A stretch of 64,000 nucleotides of DNA from Paenibacillus urinalis (GCF_028747985.1 NZ_CP118108.1:2299501-2363500), one strand, 5' to 3'; positions 35,945 through 47,471 are shown, counted from the stretch's first letter. Notes: generated by a model from the sequence alone, not told the origin. Numbers and translations: made by a program.

Positions 35945-37207
35945 ATGAAAACAGGGGTTAAAGAAGTCAGCCCTTCACAGCAGCTGCTTGAACAATACAC
36001 TCCGGGAGAGAACTTCTTCTTTGCAACACATAACCACACTTTGTTGACAGAAGGCTGTGCTCTCCGGGTTCTGACCAATGGTGAAGTGAGGGACTGGAAG
36101 GAACTGGCCGAACAAGCGACGGAAATATTGCGTATTCAAGAGCAATCAACCGGGAAGCCCTGCATTCTTGTCGGAGCAGTGCCATTTGATTGTAATGATC
36201 CTGTCCAGCTCTATATACCGAGTTCATTCAGGCAGGCAGAAGGACTAACGTTTACGAATGAAACACCGCAGCATGAACTGAATTTATCAGACTATACAGC
36301 AACACCGGTTCCAGAACCTGAGGTGTATCAGGAAGGAGTTACCCGGCTGCTTGAACATATTCGTCAAGGTCGTGTGAACAAAGCTGTACTTGCACGTTCT
36401 CTTCAACTGGTCTCTGATCGGCCAGTAGATGCTCGTGCTTTGCTTCACCAGCTGGCTGCTCAGAATACAAGCGGGTATACGTTTGCTGTACCCCTTGAGA
36501 CTAAGCGGATTTCTCCGCCTCACGACGAGCATGAAGCATTGCACCAAGAATCAGGTACGACGCTGCTAGGTGCCAGCCCTGAGCTCCTGGTCTCGAAGAA
36601 GGGACTTGAAGTGATATCCAGTCCACTTGCAGGCTCCATACCACGCAGTGATGATCCGGAAGAGGATCGGAAGCGGGCTGCCGGATTAATGGAGTCGGTC
36701 AAGGATCTACATGAGCATGCGTTTGTAACAAGAGCTGTTGCAGAAGCACTTAGACCCTACTGTAAACAGCTTGAAGTTCCGGACAGACCATCACTCGTTG
36801 CAACGGAAACCATGTGGCATTTGGCTACAACGATTCGGGGAGAGCTTCTTAGCTCAGATACCTCCTCCTTGGAGCTGGCTTATGCTCTTCATCCGACTCC
36901 TGCCATTTGCGGGACACCGACAGATGAAGCAAGAGAGCTCATTAAGGAGCTTGAAGGATTTGATCGGGGTTATTATTCCGGAACGGTGGGCTGGTGTAAT
37001 GCAGCTGGAGACGGAGAATGGGCGGTCACGATCCGCTGTGCTGAGGTTGGAAAAAGGTATATCCGATTGTATGCCGGTGCTGGAATTGTAGAGGGCTCGA
37101 GGCCTGAGGATGAGCTGCGAGAGACTTCAGCCAAGATGGGAACATTTCTTAAGGCGATCGGATTTAAGAACGAAACGGAGACGATGGTGAACAAGGAGGG
37201 AGTATAA
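35945..37207 (+). CDS. dhbC: Isochorismate synthase DhbC
   Basis: This enzyme converts chorismate to isochorismate, the committing step to 2,3-dihydroxybenzoate. It is a 420-residue chorismate-binding enzyme with characteristic [66 protein letters not shown] and the C-terminal [21 protein letters not shown]. The start has AGGAGGCGGG upstream. Its stop overlaps the next ATG (TAATG), indicating coupled translation. Confidence 0.96.
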   Translation: MKTGVKEVSPSQQLLEQYTPGENFFFATHNHTLLTEGCALRVLTNGEVRDWKELAEQATEILRIQEQSTGKPCILVGAVPFDCNDPVQLYIPSSFRQAEGLTFTNETPQHELNLSDYTATPVPEPEVYQEGVTRLLEHIRQGRVNKAVLARSLQLVSDRPVDARALLHQLAAQNTSGYTFAVPLETKRISPPHDEHEALHQESGTTLLGASPELLVSKKGLEVISSPLAGSIPRSDDPEEDRKRAAGLMESVKDLHEHAFVTRAVAEALRPYCKQLEVPDRPSLVATETMWHLATTIRGELLSSDTSSLELAYALHPTPAICGTPTDEARELIKELEGFDRGYYSGTVGWCNAAGDGEWAVTIRCAEVGKRYIRLYAGAGIVEGSRPEDELRETSAKMGTFLKAIGFKNETETMVNKEGV

Positions 37208-38835
37208 TGCTGGATGGCTTCACAGCCTGGCCGCAGGAGGCAGCGGATAAATACCGTGAAGCGGGTTATTGGCAAGGAATTACGTTTGGAGAGATGCTGA
37301 AACAGAGGGCTGAGGTTTACGGTGATCATCTTGCTGTTGTCAGCGGTTCAAAAAGATGGAGCTATCGCGAGCTGGATCAGAAGGCTGATCGACTGGCTGC
37401 GGGGCTCTTGAAGCTGGGGATCAAGAAGGAAGACCGGGTTGTCCTCCAGCTGCCTAATATCGCTGAATTTACTCTGGTGATTTTTGCGCTTTTTCGGATA
37501 GGTGCACTGCCTGTATTTGCTCTCCCATCTCATCGAAAGAGTGAGATCAAATATTTGGGCGAGTATTCTGAGGCTGTTGCTTACATTATCGCTGATCAAT
37601 ACAGCGGATTTAATTACTGCAGCCTGGCAGAGGAGGTTGTTACCGAATTGCCTTCATTGCAGCATGTGATCGTGGTAGGAGAAGCAGGCTCATTTTTAAA
37701 CATTGAAGAGCTTGATCAGGAACCGCTGCCGCTGCCTGAAGTTCGTTCGGGAGATGTGGCCTTTCTGCAGCTGAGCGGAGGAAGTACAGGGCTGCCGAAG
37801 CTGATTCCACGGACGCATGATGAATATATTTACAGCCTGCACGGAAGCGCAGAAATATGCGGATTGAGTGAATCCAGTGTATACATGGCTACACTTCCAG
37901 CTGCGCATAACTTTCCACTGAGCTCCCCAGGGGTGCTGGGTACTTTGTATGCGGGAGGACGAGTGGTGATGTCGCCGGGACCGAGTCCGGATGAGGCATT
38001 TCGGTTAATCGAGCGCGAACAGGTAACCATTACGGCACTCGTTCCGCCGCTTGCACTCGTATGGCTCGAGGCAGCGAAGACACGTAAGGAGGATCTCAGC
38101 TCCCTTGAGGTGTTGCAGGTAGGGGGAGCGAATTTTACGACAGAAGCTGCCATCAAGGTGAATGCGGCATTTGACTGTACGCTGCAGCAGGTATTTGGGA
38201 TGGCGGAAGGCCTCGTCAATTACACGAGACTTGATGATCCGGATGAGCTTATTTTATATACCCAAGGCAGCCCGATCTCCCCTGATGACGAGATTCGGAT
38301 TGTAGATGAAGATGATGTACCGGTCGCTCCTGGAGAAATCGGACATTTGCTGACCCGGGGACCTTATACGATACAGGGTTACTACAAGGCAGATGAGCAT
38401 AACAAGAAAGCCTTCACGAAGGATGGGTTCTACCGGACAGGCGATTTGGTTCGTCTGACGAAGGAAGGCTATCTCGTTGTCGAAGGCAGGGCCAAGGATC
38501 AGATCAATCGAGGCGGCGAAAAAGTAGCGGCAGAAGAGCTGGAGAATCACCTGCTGGCCCATGAAGGGGTGTATGATGCTGCTGTTGTTTCCATGCCGGA
38601 TGCTTTCTTGGGAGAACGCACCTGTGCCTACATTATTCCGAAGGATACCAAGCTGACCTTGCAGGAGATACGCAGATTTTTGCGTGATCGTGGAGTCGCA
38701 GATTACAAAATACCAGACCGTGTGGAGTGTGTCGAGTCATTCCCGATGACTGCCGTCGGCAAAGTCAGTAAGAAAGCATTAAGAGAAAAAATTGCAGCAG
38801 AGCTGAATCCATTGCAGGAATCATTAAAAAGATGA
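37207..38835 (+). CDS. dhbE: 2,3-dihydroxybenzoate-AMP ligase DhbE
   Basis: This stand-alone aryl adenylation enzyme (542 residues) activates 2,3-dihydroxybenzoate with ATP and loads it on the carrier domain of DhbB. Core motifs are [18 protein letters not shown] (A3 region), the aryl-acid pocket segment [31 protein letters not shown] (A5), [32 protein letters not shown] (A7-A8) and the A10 lysine in [12 protein letters not shown]. The Asn in AAHNFPLS is the catechol-reading position in this enzyme class. Confidence 0.96.
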   Translation: MLDGFTAWPQEAADKYREAGYWQGITFGEMLKQRAEVYGDHLAVVSGSKRWSYRELDQKADRLAAGLLKLGIKKEDRVVLQLPNIAEFTLVIFALFRIGALPVFALPSHRKSEIKYLGEYSEAVAYIIADQYSGFNYCSLAEEVVTELPSLQHVIVVGEAGSFLNIEELDQEPLPLPEVRSGDVAFLQLSGGSTGLPKLIPRTHDEYIYSLHGSAEICGLSESSVYMATLPAAHNFPLSSPGVLGTLYAGGRVVMSPGPSPDEAFRLIEREQVTITALVPPLALVWLEAAKTRKEDLSSLEVLQVGGANFTTEAAIKVNAAFDCTLQQVFGMAEGLVNYTRLDDPDELILYTQGSPISPDDEIRIVDEDDVPVAPGEIGHLLTRGPYTIQGYYKADEHNKKAFTKDGFYRTGDLVRLTKEGYLVVEGRAKDQINRGGEKVAAEELENHLLAHEGVYDAAVVSMPDAFLGERTCAYIIPKDTKLTLQEIRRFLRDRGVADYKIPDRVECVESFPMTAVGKVSKKALREKIAAELNPLQESLKR

Positions 38836-38868
38836 ACTCGAAGATACACTTAGAAAGGATGAATCATT

Positions 38869-39822
38869 ATGGCAATTCCAAAAATTAAAAGCTATTCTAT
38901 GCCGGTCAATGCAGACCTGCCTGAAAATAAGGTGGAATGGCAGATCGATCCAAATAAGGCTGTGCTCTTAATTCATGATATGCAGCAATATTTTGTAGAC
39001 GCATTTACTAAAGAGGAGTCTCCTGTTACGGAGCTTGTCGCAAATATTACGAGACTCAGAGAAGCAGCTCATCAGCTCGGAATCCCCGTTATTTATTCGG
39101 CACAGCCGGGTGGACAGACATTGGAACAGCGTGGACTGCTTCAGGATTTCTGGGGTTCGGGCATTGACGGCGGTTCAGAGCAGAAGCGGATTATTGCAGA
39201 ACTCGAGCCGGCAGATCAGGATACCGTGCTTACCAAATGGCGCTATAGTGCGTTTCAGAAAACAAATCTGCTGGAGCAGTTTAGACAAATGGGCAGGGAT
39301 CAAATGATGATTACCGGTATTTACGCTCATATCGGCTGTCTCTTGACTGCTGCGGAAGCCTATATGCAGGAGATCAAGCCATTCTATGTCGCAGACGCAG
39401 TGGCAGATTTCTCAGAGGATTATCACAAGCTGGCTCTCAAGTATGCTTCCGAGCGTTGTGCAATGGTGGTGTCAACCGAGCAGCTAGTGGATGAATTGCA
39501 GGGGATACAAGCTCAGAAGAGCACGGTATCGGATAATCAATGGTCAAAGGAACAACTGCGTAACCAAATTGCGAATCTCATGGGAATCGACAAGTCTGAA
39601 CTGAATGATCATGAAGATCTGACCCTGCTTGGGCTGGATTCCATCCGAATCATGACACTGGTTGAGGAATGGAGATCCTCTGGAATAGAGATAACCTTTG
39701 TTGATCTATTGGACAAGCCAACGATTGCAGAATGGTCGGACATGCTGACTGAGCTGGCAGGGGCAGGCAAGCCTGAAGAAGTTAACAAATCACTTCCCAA
39801 TCTGGACTATATGCTGAAATAG
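38869..39822 (+). CDS. dhbB: Isochorismatase with aryl carrier domain DhbB
   Basis: This is a bifunctional protein of 317 residues. Residues 1 to about 210 are an isochorismatase that removes pyruvate from isochorismate (LIHDMQQYFVDAF, VIYSAQPGGQ, TKWRYSAFQKTNL, ITGIYAHIGCLLTAAEAY). Residues about 235-300 are an aryl carrier domain with the phosphopantetheine Ser near 258 in LLGLDSIRIM. DhbE loads DHB here and DhbF takes it up. The required phosphopantetheinyl transferase (sfp type) is not in the window. Confidence 0.96.
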   Translation: MAIPKIKSYSMPVNADLPENKVEWQIDPNKAVLLIHDMQQYFVDAFTKEESPVTELVANITRLREAAHQLGIPVIYSAQPGGQTLEQRGLLQDFWGSGIDGGSEQKRIIAELEPADQDTVLTKWRYSAFQKTNLLEQFRQMGRDQMMITGIYAHIGCLLTAAEAYMQEIKPFYVADAVADFSEDYHKLALKYASERCAMVVSTEQLVDELQGIQAQKSTVSDNQWSKEQLRNQIANLMGIDKSELNDHEDLTLLGLDSIRIMTLVEEWRSSGIEITFVDLLDKPTIAEWSDMLTELAGAGKPEEVNKSLPNLDYMLK

Positions 39823-39834
39823 GAGGGGATGGAG

Positions 39835-42800
39835 TTGACGGTTGAAACGAATTCAAATAACAGGATTCCGATGACGGAAGCGCAAGCGGGGATATGGTAT
39901 GCTCAGCAGCTTGATCCAGATAACCCCATTTATAATACAGCGGAATGCATTGAGATTCAGGGACCTCTCGATCAGGATAAATTTGAGATGGCAGTTCGGC
40001 AGATGGTAGAGGAATCAGGTACGTTAACCGTGACCTTTGAAGAAGGAGAAGAAGGACCTTATCAGTTAATCCGTACGGATATGAAATGGGATCTAGAGAT
40101 CATTGATGTCAGTGATCTTTCCAATCCTGAGCAGACAGCACTGAATTGGATGCAGATGGACCTGAGGACGCCTGTAGACCTGAGAAGTGATCTTATCTTT
40201 GCCGAGGCTCTATTTAGGCTGGGTAATGACCGCTATTATTGGTATCAGCGTGTGCATCACATCGCGATCGATGGATTTGGCGTAACACTGCTTCTAAGAA
40301 GAGCAGCCCAAATCTACACTGCACTAGTTCAGAACGAGCAGCCGGTACCAAGCAAATTCGGCTCTATATCTTCCATACTTCAAATGGAGAATGCCTACAG
40401 AACTTCTGAGCAAAGAGCCGCGGCCCGCGATTTCTGGCTGGAGAAGTACAAGGATGGGATCGAAATCGCTAGTCTTGCTCAGGAAGCAGCGGCAACGGGT
40501 CAAGCGAATTCCTTTTTTCGTGAAAGCTTGTATCTGACAGAATCCTGCTGCCAGAGTCTTCAGCGAGCCTCCAAAAATACAGGATCGGTATGGAGTGAAG
40601 TTATCGTTGCTGCCATCGCCGCCTATATGCACCGTCTGACGGGGTCAAAGGAGATTGTATTTGGACTGCCCATGATGAACCGAACGGGTTCTGGAGCTCT
40701 GTCTGTTCCCACTACAGTAATGAATGTGATTCCGCTTCACTTGCAATTGCAGGAAGGGCATTCTTTCACAGCATTGATTCAGCAGACAGCTTCTCGTATG
40801 AGGGAAGTACGACAGCACCAAAGCTATCGGCATGAGGAGTTAAGGCGAGACTTGAAGCTTAATTTAAAGGCCCAGAACTTATATGGACCAATCATTAATA
40901 TTATGCCTTTTGAGTCGACTTTGAAATGGGGCGGGCACACGACAGGCCTTGTTCATAATCTGGCTGCTGGACCTGTGGAGAATTTGACATTTAACCTATA
41001 CGGATCTGCGGATGGGAAAAAGCTGAGATTGGATATCGACGCTAATCCTCAGCTCTATAGTAAGGAAGAAATACATCAGCATCTGCTCAGGCTTAGTGCT
41101 TATATTGAAAATCTGGCGAGTCATCGTACGGATGACTATTTCCGGCATACTGAGGTTCTCCTTCCTGAGGAGAAAGAACTCGTATTGTATGAATGGAACA
41201 GAACAAAGGATTCTGTGAATGATGCGAAGCACGTCATCGCGTGGTTTGAAGAACAGGCAGATAAAACTCCTGATCATACAGCAATTACCTATAACAACGA
41301 ATCAGTAACCTATCATGAGTTAAGTGTTCGAGTGAATCGGCTCGCAAGGCTGCTGATCAAGAAGGGAGCAGGGCCAGAAGAATTAGTAGCCATTCTGTTG
41401 AACAGATCCGTGGATATGGTCGTATCCATGCTGGCGGTTCTGAAGTCCGGCGCTGCATATTTGCCCTTAGACCCTGAATTTCCAGATGATCGGCTGGAGT
41501 ACATGCTTCACGACTCTAAACCACTCTTGTTGATTACTGAGCATGAAATGAAAGAAAGAACCTTTGTACCGGATCAGCTCTCCTTGCTTGTGGCGGATGA
41601 TCCCCTGCTTGCTGCAGAGCTGTCTGCTTCTGCAGGGCATCCATTCACAGCGCATGAGAAGGTAGGAGCTAGGTCCGTATCCCCCGAGCATCCGGCTTAT
41701 GTCATCTATACTTCCGGTTCAACGGGCAAGCCAAAGGGAGTCGTTGTCACTCGAGGCGGAGTCAGTAATTTCCTTCTAGCCATGCAGAATTTGCTTCAGG
41801 TGAACTCCTCGGATCGACTGCTTGCGGTAACAACGGTATCGTTTGACATTGCGGTATTGGAGCTGTTTCTTCCACTTCTGCATGGGGCAGAAGTGATAAT
41901 CGCACCCAAAAGAACAGTCCAGGACCCTGAAGCGTTCTCAAGACTCGCTTCTGTATCCGGTATGACAATGATGCAAGCGACACCGACATTATGGCAGTCT
42001 CTGGTGTTAAGCTGCCCCGATCAGATTACAGGTATCAAGGTTCTGGTAGGAGGCGAAGCCTTGACAAAAGAGCTCTTCGAGCGTTTCACAGAGCTCAATT
42101 GCGAAGTCGTGAACCTATACGGACCGACAGAGACGACCATCTGGTCCTCAGCAGCGCTGCTTCATGAGCGGAAGGGTCAGACACCTGTCATAGGCAGTCC
42201 AATCAGAAATACACAAATGTATATTCTTGACTCGAGACTTGAGCCCGTTCCGCCAGGAATTGCCGGTGATCTGTACATTGCAGGCGATGGTCTAGCTAGA
42301 GGTTATCTGAATCGCACGGGACTCACTGCCGAACGATTTATCGCGAATCCATACGGCGAACCCGGATCAAGAATGTATCACACGGGAGATCTCGCCAGGT
42401 GGCAGACAGATGGAACAATTGCATATATCGGCCGAAGTGATCATCAGCTCAAAATCAGAGGCTATCGCATAGAGCTTGGAGAAATCGAATCCGTACTGAT
42501 GAGTCACAACGCTGTACTCAAATCTGCTGTCGTTGCGAGAAGTGATGCCTCCGGTGAGCAGCGTCTGGTGGCATATGTTGTAGCTGATGAAGGCCAACAG
42601 CTGAATTCCAGTGATCTTCGTGCTTATGCAAGCGTACAGCTGCCTGAATATATGGTGCCATCCGCTGTCGTCTTCATGGAGGAGCTTCCGTTAACTCCTA
42701 ATGCAAAGCTGGATCGCAAAGCACTGCCTGCGCCTGATTTTACTGCTGAATCCGGTTCGAGACTTCCACGGACACCGCAGGAGGATCTGCTGGCTGAACT

Positions 42801-45800
42801 CTTTGCAGAAATATTGAAGCTTCCGAGAGTGGGGATTGATGACAGCTTCTTCGATCTTGGCGGTCATTCCCTTCTTGCAGGACGTCTTCTGCTTCGAATT
42901 CGGGATGTATTTGACAAGGATATTTCCATTGTACATCTGTTTGAGGCACCGACAGTAGCCAAGCTCGCGAAAAAGCTGATGACAGCTGATAGATCGCGTC
43001 CGTCTATTCAGCTTACGGAGCGGCCTCAGGTAATCCCGCTGTCATTTGCTCAGAAACGCATCTGGTTTCAGCATTTGCTGGAAGGTCCAACGCCAACCTA
43101 TAACATTCCCGTAGTGATCGAAATGACCGGCGAGCTGGATATAGCAACACTGGAGCAGGCATTTTACGATGTGACGAATCGGCATGAAGCGCTTCATACT
43201 CTATATCCTGAACATCAGGGAAGCGCCAGACAGCACGTTTTACCTGAGGGAGAGAGGGCACCACGATTTACGATCAGCCAGATTGATGAGATGGAGCTGT
43301 GCACGAGCATCGATGAAGCGATCAAGTATTCTTTTCAGATTGAGACAGAGGTGCCGGTACGAGCTGACTTGTTCGTGCTGAACTCTAATCAATATGTGCT
43401 CGTCCTGCTCCTGCATCATATTGCATGTGATGGCTCGTCACTAAACCCCTTATTAAACGATCTGTCTGAGGCGTATCAATCAAGAACGACGGGTCAAGCA
43501 CCTCCGTTTGCTCCGCTGCCGCTTCAATATGCGGATTATGCCGTATGGCAGGAAGAGTGGTTTAACGGGCGCAAGCAGGAAGAGGGCAATCCGCTGACAG
43601 AGCAGCTTAAGTATTGGAAAGAACAGCTTGCAGATCTGCCAGAGGAGCTGGAGCTGATTCGCAATCGTCCACGGGTATCCGATCACGGCAATGCAGCAGG
43701 AATTGTGACGCTTGAGGTAGGAGCCGAGCTTCATGATCAGCTCTCTAAGCTAGCGAAGGATACGAAGAGCAGCCTGTTCATGGTGCTTCAATCCGGACTC
43801 GCGGCTCTGCTTACCCGTCTCGGTGCAGGCACTGATATTCCGATAGGAAGTCCGATCGCCGGTCGTAACGATGATCAGCTGACGAATATGATCGGCATGT
43901 TCATTAACAATCTGGTGCTTCGTTCGGATACTTCGGGGAGTCCGTCATTCAGAGAGCTCGTGGACAGAGTGCGCAGATCTGATCTGATGGCCTTCGAGAA
44001 TCAGGATATCCCATTTGAACAGCTGGTTGAACACTTAAATCCGAGCCGGGTAAGCGGAAGACATCCGCTGTTCCAATTGATGTTTGCTTTTCAGAATACA
44101 CCGGATCCAATCCTTGACATTCCAAATCTTAGCACCAAGGTGGAGATTATGAATACGGGATCAGCCAAGTTTGATCTCACGCTGGAGCTTCGTGAACATC
44201 GAACTAACGAAGGTGCTCCAAACGGAATTCATGGCTGGTTTGAATATAATAAAGCCTTGTACGACGAGGAAACAGTAGAATGCTTGGCAGGCTGGTATAT
44301 CAAACTGCTTGAATCTGCCGCTGCAGATCCGGATATGCCAATCGAGCGATTGTCCATGCTGGCTGTGTCTGAAAGACAGTTTATGCTTGAGCTGGGTACC
44401 CCAGCTGCTCCTGAGATTCCGGGTATGAGCATTAAGGAATGGTTTGAGCAGCAGGCGGCAAGATCAGGCAATAATACAGCGATTACTTATGAAGGACAAA
44501 GTCTCACTTATGAAGAGCTGAACGCACAGGCGAATCAGCTGGCTCATTTGCTCATACATCAGGGTGTCGGACCCGAGAAGATTGTAGCCCTTGCTCTTCC
44601 TAGATCCTTGTCCATGATCATTGGAATACTGGCGGTCATTAAATCCGGAGGCGCTTATCTGCCTCTAGATCCTGAATACCCTCAGGACAGGTTGGCTTAT
44701 ATGATCGAAGATGCTGCACCAGTAAGCATCATCACTCATTCAGATGTGATGTCTCATATTCCTGGCATGGATGGGATTCCACAGATTGTTATGGACGATG
44801 AATCCGTAATGGATTTGCTGGATACGTTGTCCATCCATAATCCTGGAGAGGAAGATATGCCAGTTCCGCTGAGACCAGCGAATACCGCTTATATTATTTA
44901 TACATCAGGGTCTACAGGCAAACCGAAGGGAGTCATGATTCCTCATCAAAATGTCGTGCGTTTATTCAAAGCGACAGATGAATCATATTTCTTCAATGAA
45001 AGTGATGTATGGACATTGTTCCATTCCTATGCGTTTGATTTCTCCGTGTGGGAAATCTGGGGGGCTTTGCTGTACGGTGGGCGGCTAGTCATTGTTCCTC
45101 ATTCGGTAACGAGAACCCCTGCTGAATTCCATCAGCTGCTGATCGATGAACAGGTGACGGTGCTTAACCAGACCCCTTCTGCATTTTACTCCTTGATGCA
45201 GGCGGATCAGGAGCAAGTTGTAATCGCTGCAGATCTGAATTTACGTTATGTGATCTTTGGTGGAGAAGCACTAGAGCTGGGTCGCCTCAAATCATGGTAT
45301 AGCCGGCACCCCGAACAATCTCCACTGCTGGTGAATATGTATGGCATTACCGAAACGACCGTACATGTGACATTTAATCCTCTAAGTCAGGAAGCAGCCG
45401 AGGCGAGAGCAGAGAGCAGCTTAATCGGTGAACCGATATCCGACCTGAAGCTGTACGTGCTTGATGATTATCTCCAGCCTGTTCCTTGGGGAATTACGGG
45501 GGAAATGTATGTAGCAGGAGCCGGCCTTGCCAGAGGGTATTTGGGAAGACCGAGCTTAACAGCGGAACGATTCATCGCTGATCCTTACGGTAAGCCCGGA
45601 GAAGTTATGTACCGGACCGGAGACCTTGCTCGCTGGACTATGGATGGGAATCTCGATTACATTGGTCGTGCCGACCATCAGGTGAAGATTCGCGGTTTCC
45701 GAATTGAGCTTGGTGAGATCGAAACCGTTATTGCTGAGCATTCTTCTGCGCTGCAGACCGCTGTTGTGGTCCGAGAGGATCAAATCGGAGACAAGCGCCT

Positions 45801-47037
45801 GGTTGCCTATATCGTAGCTAGAAGTGAAGAGATGCCGGATACGATAGAGCTGAAACGTTCGCTTGGAGCTGCATTACCGGAATATATGATTCCAAGCGCA
45901 TTTGTCGTCCTGGACCGGCTGCCGCTTACGGCAAATGGCAAGCTCGACAAAAAAGCACTGCCTGCACCGGATTACGGGCAGCTGGTGAGCTCCCGCGGTC
46001 CGCGGAATCCTCAGGAAGAACTGCTTTGTGAGCTGTTTGCAGAGGTGCTAGGCTTATCCAGGGTAGGCATAGATGATGGCTTCTTCGATCTCGGAGGACA
46101 TTCCCTCCTTGCAGTTAAGCTGATGAGTCGAATTCATGATGCACTTGGCATTCAGCTTGGAATCGGCAATTTGTTCGAGGCACCGACGGTAGCGAAGCTG
46201 AGCGACAGACTGGAGGAAGGAGACTCCCTCAGTGCACTTCATGTCCTGCTGCCACTCAGGAAGAGCGGTCAGGAGTCTGCTCTGTTCTGTGTTCACCCTG
46301 CCGGTGGACTCAGCTGGTGTTACGCAGGACTCATGAAGACACTTCCTTCAAGTGTGCCGATTTATGGGCTGCAGGCCAGAGGCATTGGGAAGAAGGAGCT
46401 GCTGCCTGGATCTATCGAGGAGATGGCAGCAGATTATATCGAGCATATCCGCCAGGTACAGCCGAGTGGTCCCTATCGTCTGCTCGGCTGGTCACTCGGA
46501 GGAAATGTAGCTCATGCTATTGCAGTCCAGTTAGAAGCACAGGGTGAAGAGGTCGACATACTGATTATGCTGGATGCGTATCCTGGGCATTTCTTGCCGC
46601 TCGGTACAGGTCCAAGCGAGGAAGAAGCTTTAATTGCGTTACTGGCTCTGGGAGGATATGATCCAGACGACGTGACGAATGATAGGCTTACTCCCGAGCA
46701 TGCATTTGAAATTCTCCAAAGGGAAGGCAGCGCGCTTGCCAGTCTATCGGAGGAGACACTGCTCAACCTGAAAGACACGTATGTAAATTCCGTTAGTATT
46801 CTGGGATCTTACGTTCCTGGCCGTTACAATGGGGAGCTCCTGTTCTTCAAATCAACGATCATCCCGGATTGGTTCGAACCGATTGCTCCTGAGACCTGGG
46901 AGCCATATATCGGCGGAGCAATGGAACAATACGATCTGAATTGCAGACATAAGGACATGTGCCAGGCGGGACCACTCGAAGAAATCGGACGAATTATCGC
47001 AGAGCGTTTGGCGAACAGAAATCGAGTATATGTCTAA
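39835..47037 (+). CDS. dhbF: Bacillibactin-type non-ribosomal peptide synthetase DhbF
   Basis: This 2400-residue dimodular NRPS has the order C-A-T-C-A-T-TE. C1 has HHIAIDG (about residue 141), A1 spans about 465-960, T1 has LGGHSLL (about 1010), C2 has HHIACDG (about 1195), A2 spans about 1530-2010, T2 lies near 2088 and the thioesterase has GWSLGG near 2219. Mapping the binding-pocket residues by eye gives DILQLGLIWK for A1 and DFWNIGMVHK for A2, the textbook codes for Gly and Thr. The enzyme should condense DHB, Gly and Thr and trimerise them by the thioesterase into bacillibactin. TTG 39835 is chosen because AGGAGG lies 8 bases upstream; ATG 39829 is only 2 bases from it. Confidence 0.94.
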   Translation: MTVETNSNNRIPMTEAQAGIWYAQQLDPDNPIYNTAECIEIQGPLDQDKFEMAVRQMVEESGTLTVTFEEGEEGPYQLIRTDMKWDLEIIDVSDLSNPEQTALNWMQMDLRTPVDLRSDLIFAEALFRLGNDRYYWYQRVHHIAIDGFGVTLLLRRAAQIYTALVQNEQPVPSKFGSISSILQMENAYRTSEQRAAARDFWLEKYKDGIEIASLAQEAAATGQANSFFRESLYLTESCCQSLQRASKNTGSVWSEVIVAAIAAYMHRLTGSKEIVFGLPMMNRTGSGALSVPTTVMNVIPLHLQLQEGHSFTALIQQTASRMREVRQHQSYRHEELRRDLKLNLKAQNLYGPIINIMPFESTLKWGGHTTGLVHNLAAGPVENLTFNLYGSADGKKLRLDIDANPQLYSKEEIHQHLLRLSAYIENLASHRTDDYFRHTEVLLPEEKELVLYEWNRTKDSVNDAKHVIAWFEEQADKTPDHTAITYNNESVTYHELSVRVNRLARLLIKKGAGPEELVAILLNRSVDMVVSMLAVLKSGAAYLPLDPEFPDDRLEYMLHDSKPLLLITEHEMKERTFVPDQLSLLVADDPLLAAELSASAGHPFTAHEKVGARSVSPEHPAYVIYTSGSTGKPKGVVVTRGGVSNFLLAMQNLLQVNSSDRLLAVTTVSFDIAVLELFLPLLHGAEVIIAPKRTVQDPEAFSRLASVSGMTMMQATPTLWQSLVLSCPDQITGIKVLVGGEALTKELFERFTELNCEVVNLYGPTETTIWSSAALLHERKGQTPVIGSPIRNTQMYILDSRLEPVPPGIAGDLYIAGDGLARGYLNRTGLTAERFIANPYGEPGSRMYHTGDLARWQTDGTIAYIGRSDHQLKIRGYRIELGEIESVLMSHNAVLKSAVVARSDASGEQRLVAYVVADEGQQLNSSDLRAYASVQLPEYMVPSAVVFMEELPLTPNAKLDRKALPAPDFTAESGSRLPRTPQEDLLAELFAEILKLPRVGIDDSFFDLGGHSLLAGRLLLRIRDVFDKDISIVHLFEAPTVAKLAKKLMTADRSRPSIQLTERPQVIPLSFAQKRIWFQHLLEGPTPTYNIPVVIEMTGELDIATLEQAFYDVTNRHEALHTLYPEHQGSARQHVLPEGERAPRFTISQIDEMELCTSIDEAIKYSFQIETEVPVRADLFVLNSNQYVLVLLLHHIACDGSSLNPLLNDLSEAYQSRTTGQAPPFAPLPLQYADYAVWQEEWFNGRKQEEGNPLTEQLKYWKEQLADLPEELELIRNRPRVSDHGNAAGIVTLEVGAELHDQLSKLAKDTKSSLFMVLQSGLAALLTRLGAGTDIPIGSPIAGRNDDQLTNMIGMFINNLVLRSDTSGSPSFRELVDRVRRSDLMAFENQDIPFEQLVEHLNPSRVSGRHPLFQLMFAFQNTPDPILDIPNLSTKVEIMNTGSAKFDLTLELREHRTNEGAPNGIHGWFEYNKALYDEETVECLAGWYIKLLESAAADPDMPIERLSMLAVSERQFMLELGTPAAPEIPGMSIKEWFEQQAARSGNNTAITYEGQSLTYEELNAQANQLAHLLIHQGVGPEKIVALALPRSLSMIIGILAVIKSGGAYLPLDPEYPQDRLAYMIEDAAPVSIITHSDVMSHIPGMDGIPQIVMDDESVMDLLDTLSIHNPGEEDMPVPLRPANTAYIIYTSGSTGKPKGVMIPHQNVVRLFKATDESYFFNESDVWTLFHSYAFDFSVWEIWGALLYGGRLVIVPHSVTRTPAEFHQLLIDEQVTVLNQTPSAFYSLMQADQEQVVIAADLNLRYVIFGGEALELGRLKSWYSRHPEQSPLLVNMYGITETTVHVTFNPLSQEAAEARAESSLIGEPISDLKLYVLDDYLQPVPWGITGEMYVAGAGLARGYLGRPSLTAERFIADPYGKPGEVMYRTGDLARWTMDGNLDYIGRADHQVKIRGFRIELGEIETVIAEHSSALQTAVVVREDQIGDKRLVAYIVARSEEMPDTIELKRSLGAALPEYMIPSAFVVLDRLPLTANGKLDKKALPAPDYGQLVSSRGPRNPQEELLCELFAEVLGLSRVGIDDGFFDLGGHSLLAVKLMSRIHDALGIQLGIGNLFEAPTVAKLSDRLEEGDSLSALHVLLPLRKSGQESALFCVHPAGGLSWCYAGLMKTLPSSVPIYGLQARGIGKKELLPGSIEEMAADYIEHIRQVQPSGPYRLLGWSLGGNVAHAIAVQLEAQGEEVDILIMLDAYPGHFLPLGTGPSEEEALIALLALGGYDPDDVTNDRLTPEHAFEILQREGSALASLSEETLLNLKDTYVNSVSILGSYVPGRYNGELLFFKSTIIPDWFEPIAPETWEPYIGGAMEQYDLNCRHKDMCQAGPLEEIGRIIAERLANRNRVYV

Positions 47038-47053
47038 CTAGGAGGGAAGAAGC

Positions 47054-47248
47054 ATGGCAAATCCTTTTGACAATGAAAATAGCAGCTTCGTTGTGCTGAT
47101 CAACGATGAGGAGCAGTACTCCATGTGGCCGGAAATGATCGATGTGCCACCAGGCTGGACGATCGTGTACGGTACAGATAATAAGCTGGCATGCCAGAAC
47201 TATATCGAAGTGCACTGGACAGATATGCGTCCCAAGAGCCTGCGATAA
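47054..47248 (+). CDS. MbtH-like protein
   Basis: This is a 64-residue NRPS chaperone that binds and activates adenylation domains. It carries the family signature: NDEEQYSMWP, VPPGW, and the C-terminal YIEVHWTDMRPKSLR. It sits 16 bases after dhbF with its own AGGAGGG ribosome binding site, equivalent to the small ORF after dhbF in B. subtilis. Confidence 0.95.
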   Translation: MANPFDNENSSFVVLINDEEQYSMWPEMIDVPPGWTIVYGTDNKLACQNYIEVHWTDMRPKSLR

Positions 47249-47419
47249 ACGGAGCTAAGAGTGTGAGATAGTAGAAAGAAAAGAAAGATAATAGATAGAA
47301 GCTAAGTGGAGAGACCAATCAGAAAGAGAACACGAAAGACACAGTGATAGAACTTAATGACAAAACAAGGTTTCGGCGTAAAACAAGATATAAACCATCT
47401 TAAATGATAAGCAACATCG

Positions 47420-47470
47420 AAAAAGCAGCAGGGCTATATGATGAACAATCATAGACTCTGCTGCTTTTTT
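47420..47470. terminator. Terminator after the siderophore operon
   Basis: The stem AAAAAGCAGCAG/CTGCTGCTTTTT has an internal ATGAT..ATCAT pair and a T run; it also faces the convergent regulator gene ending at 47472. The ~170 bases between mbtH and this hairpin are purine-rich and hold no recognised feature. Confidence 0.88.
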
Positions 47471-47471
47471 G

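Noticed and set aside
47249..47345. Purine-rich stretch after mbtH as a small gene
   Set aside because: Stop codons in all frames and no start with a ribosome binding site.
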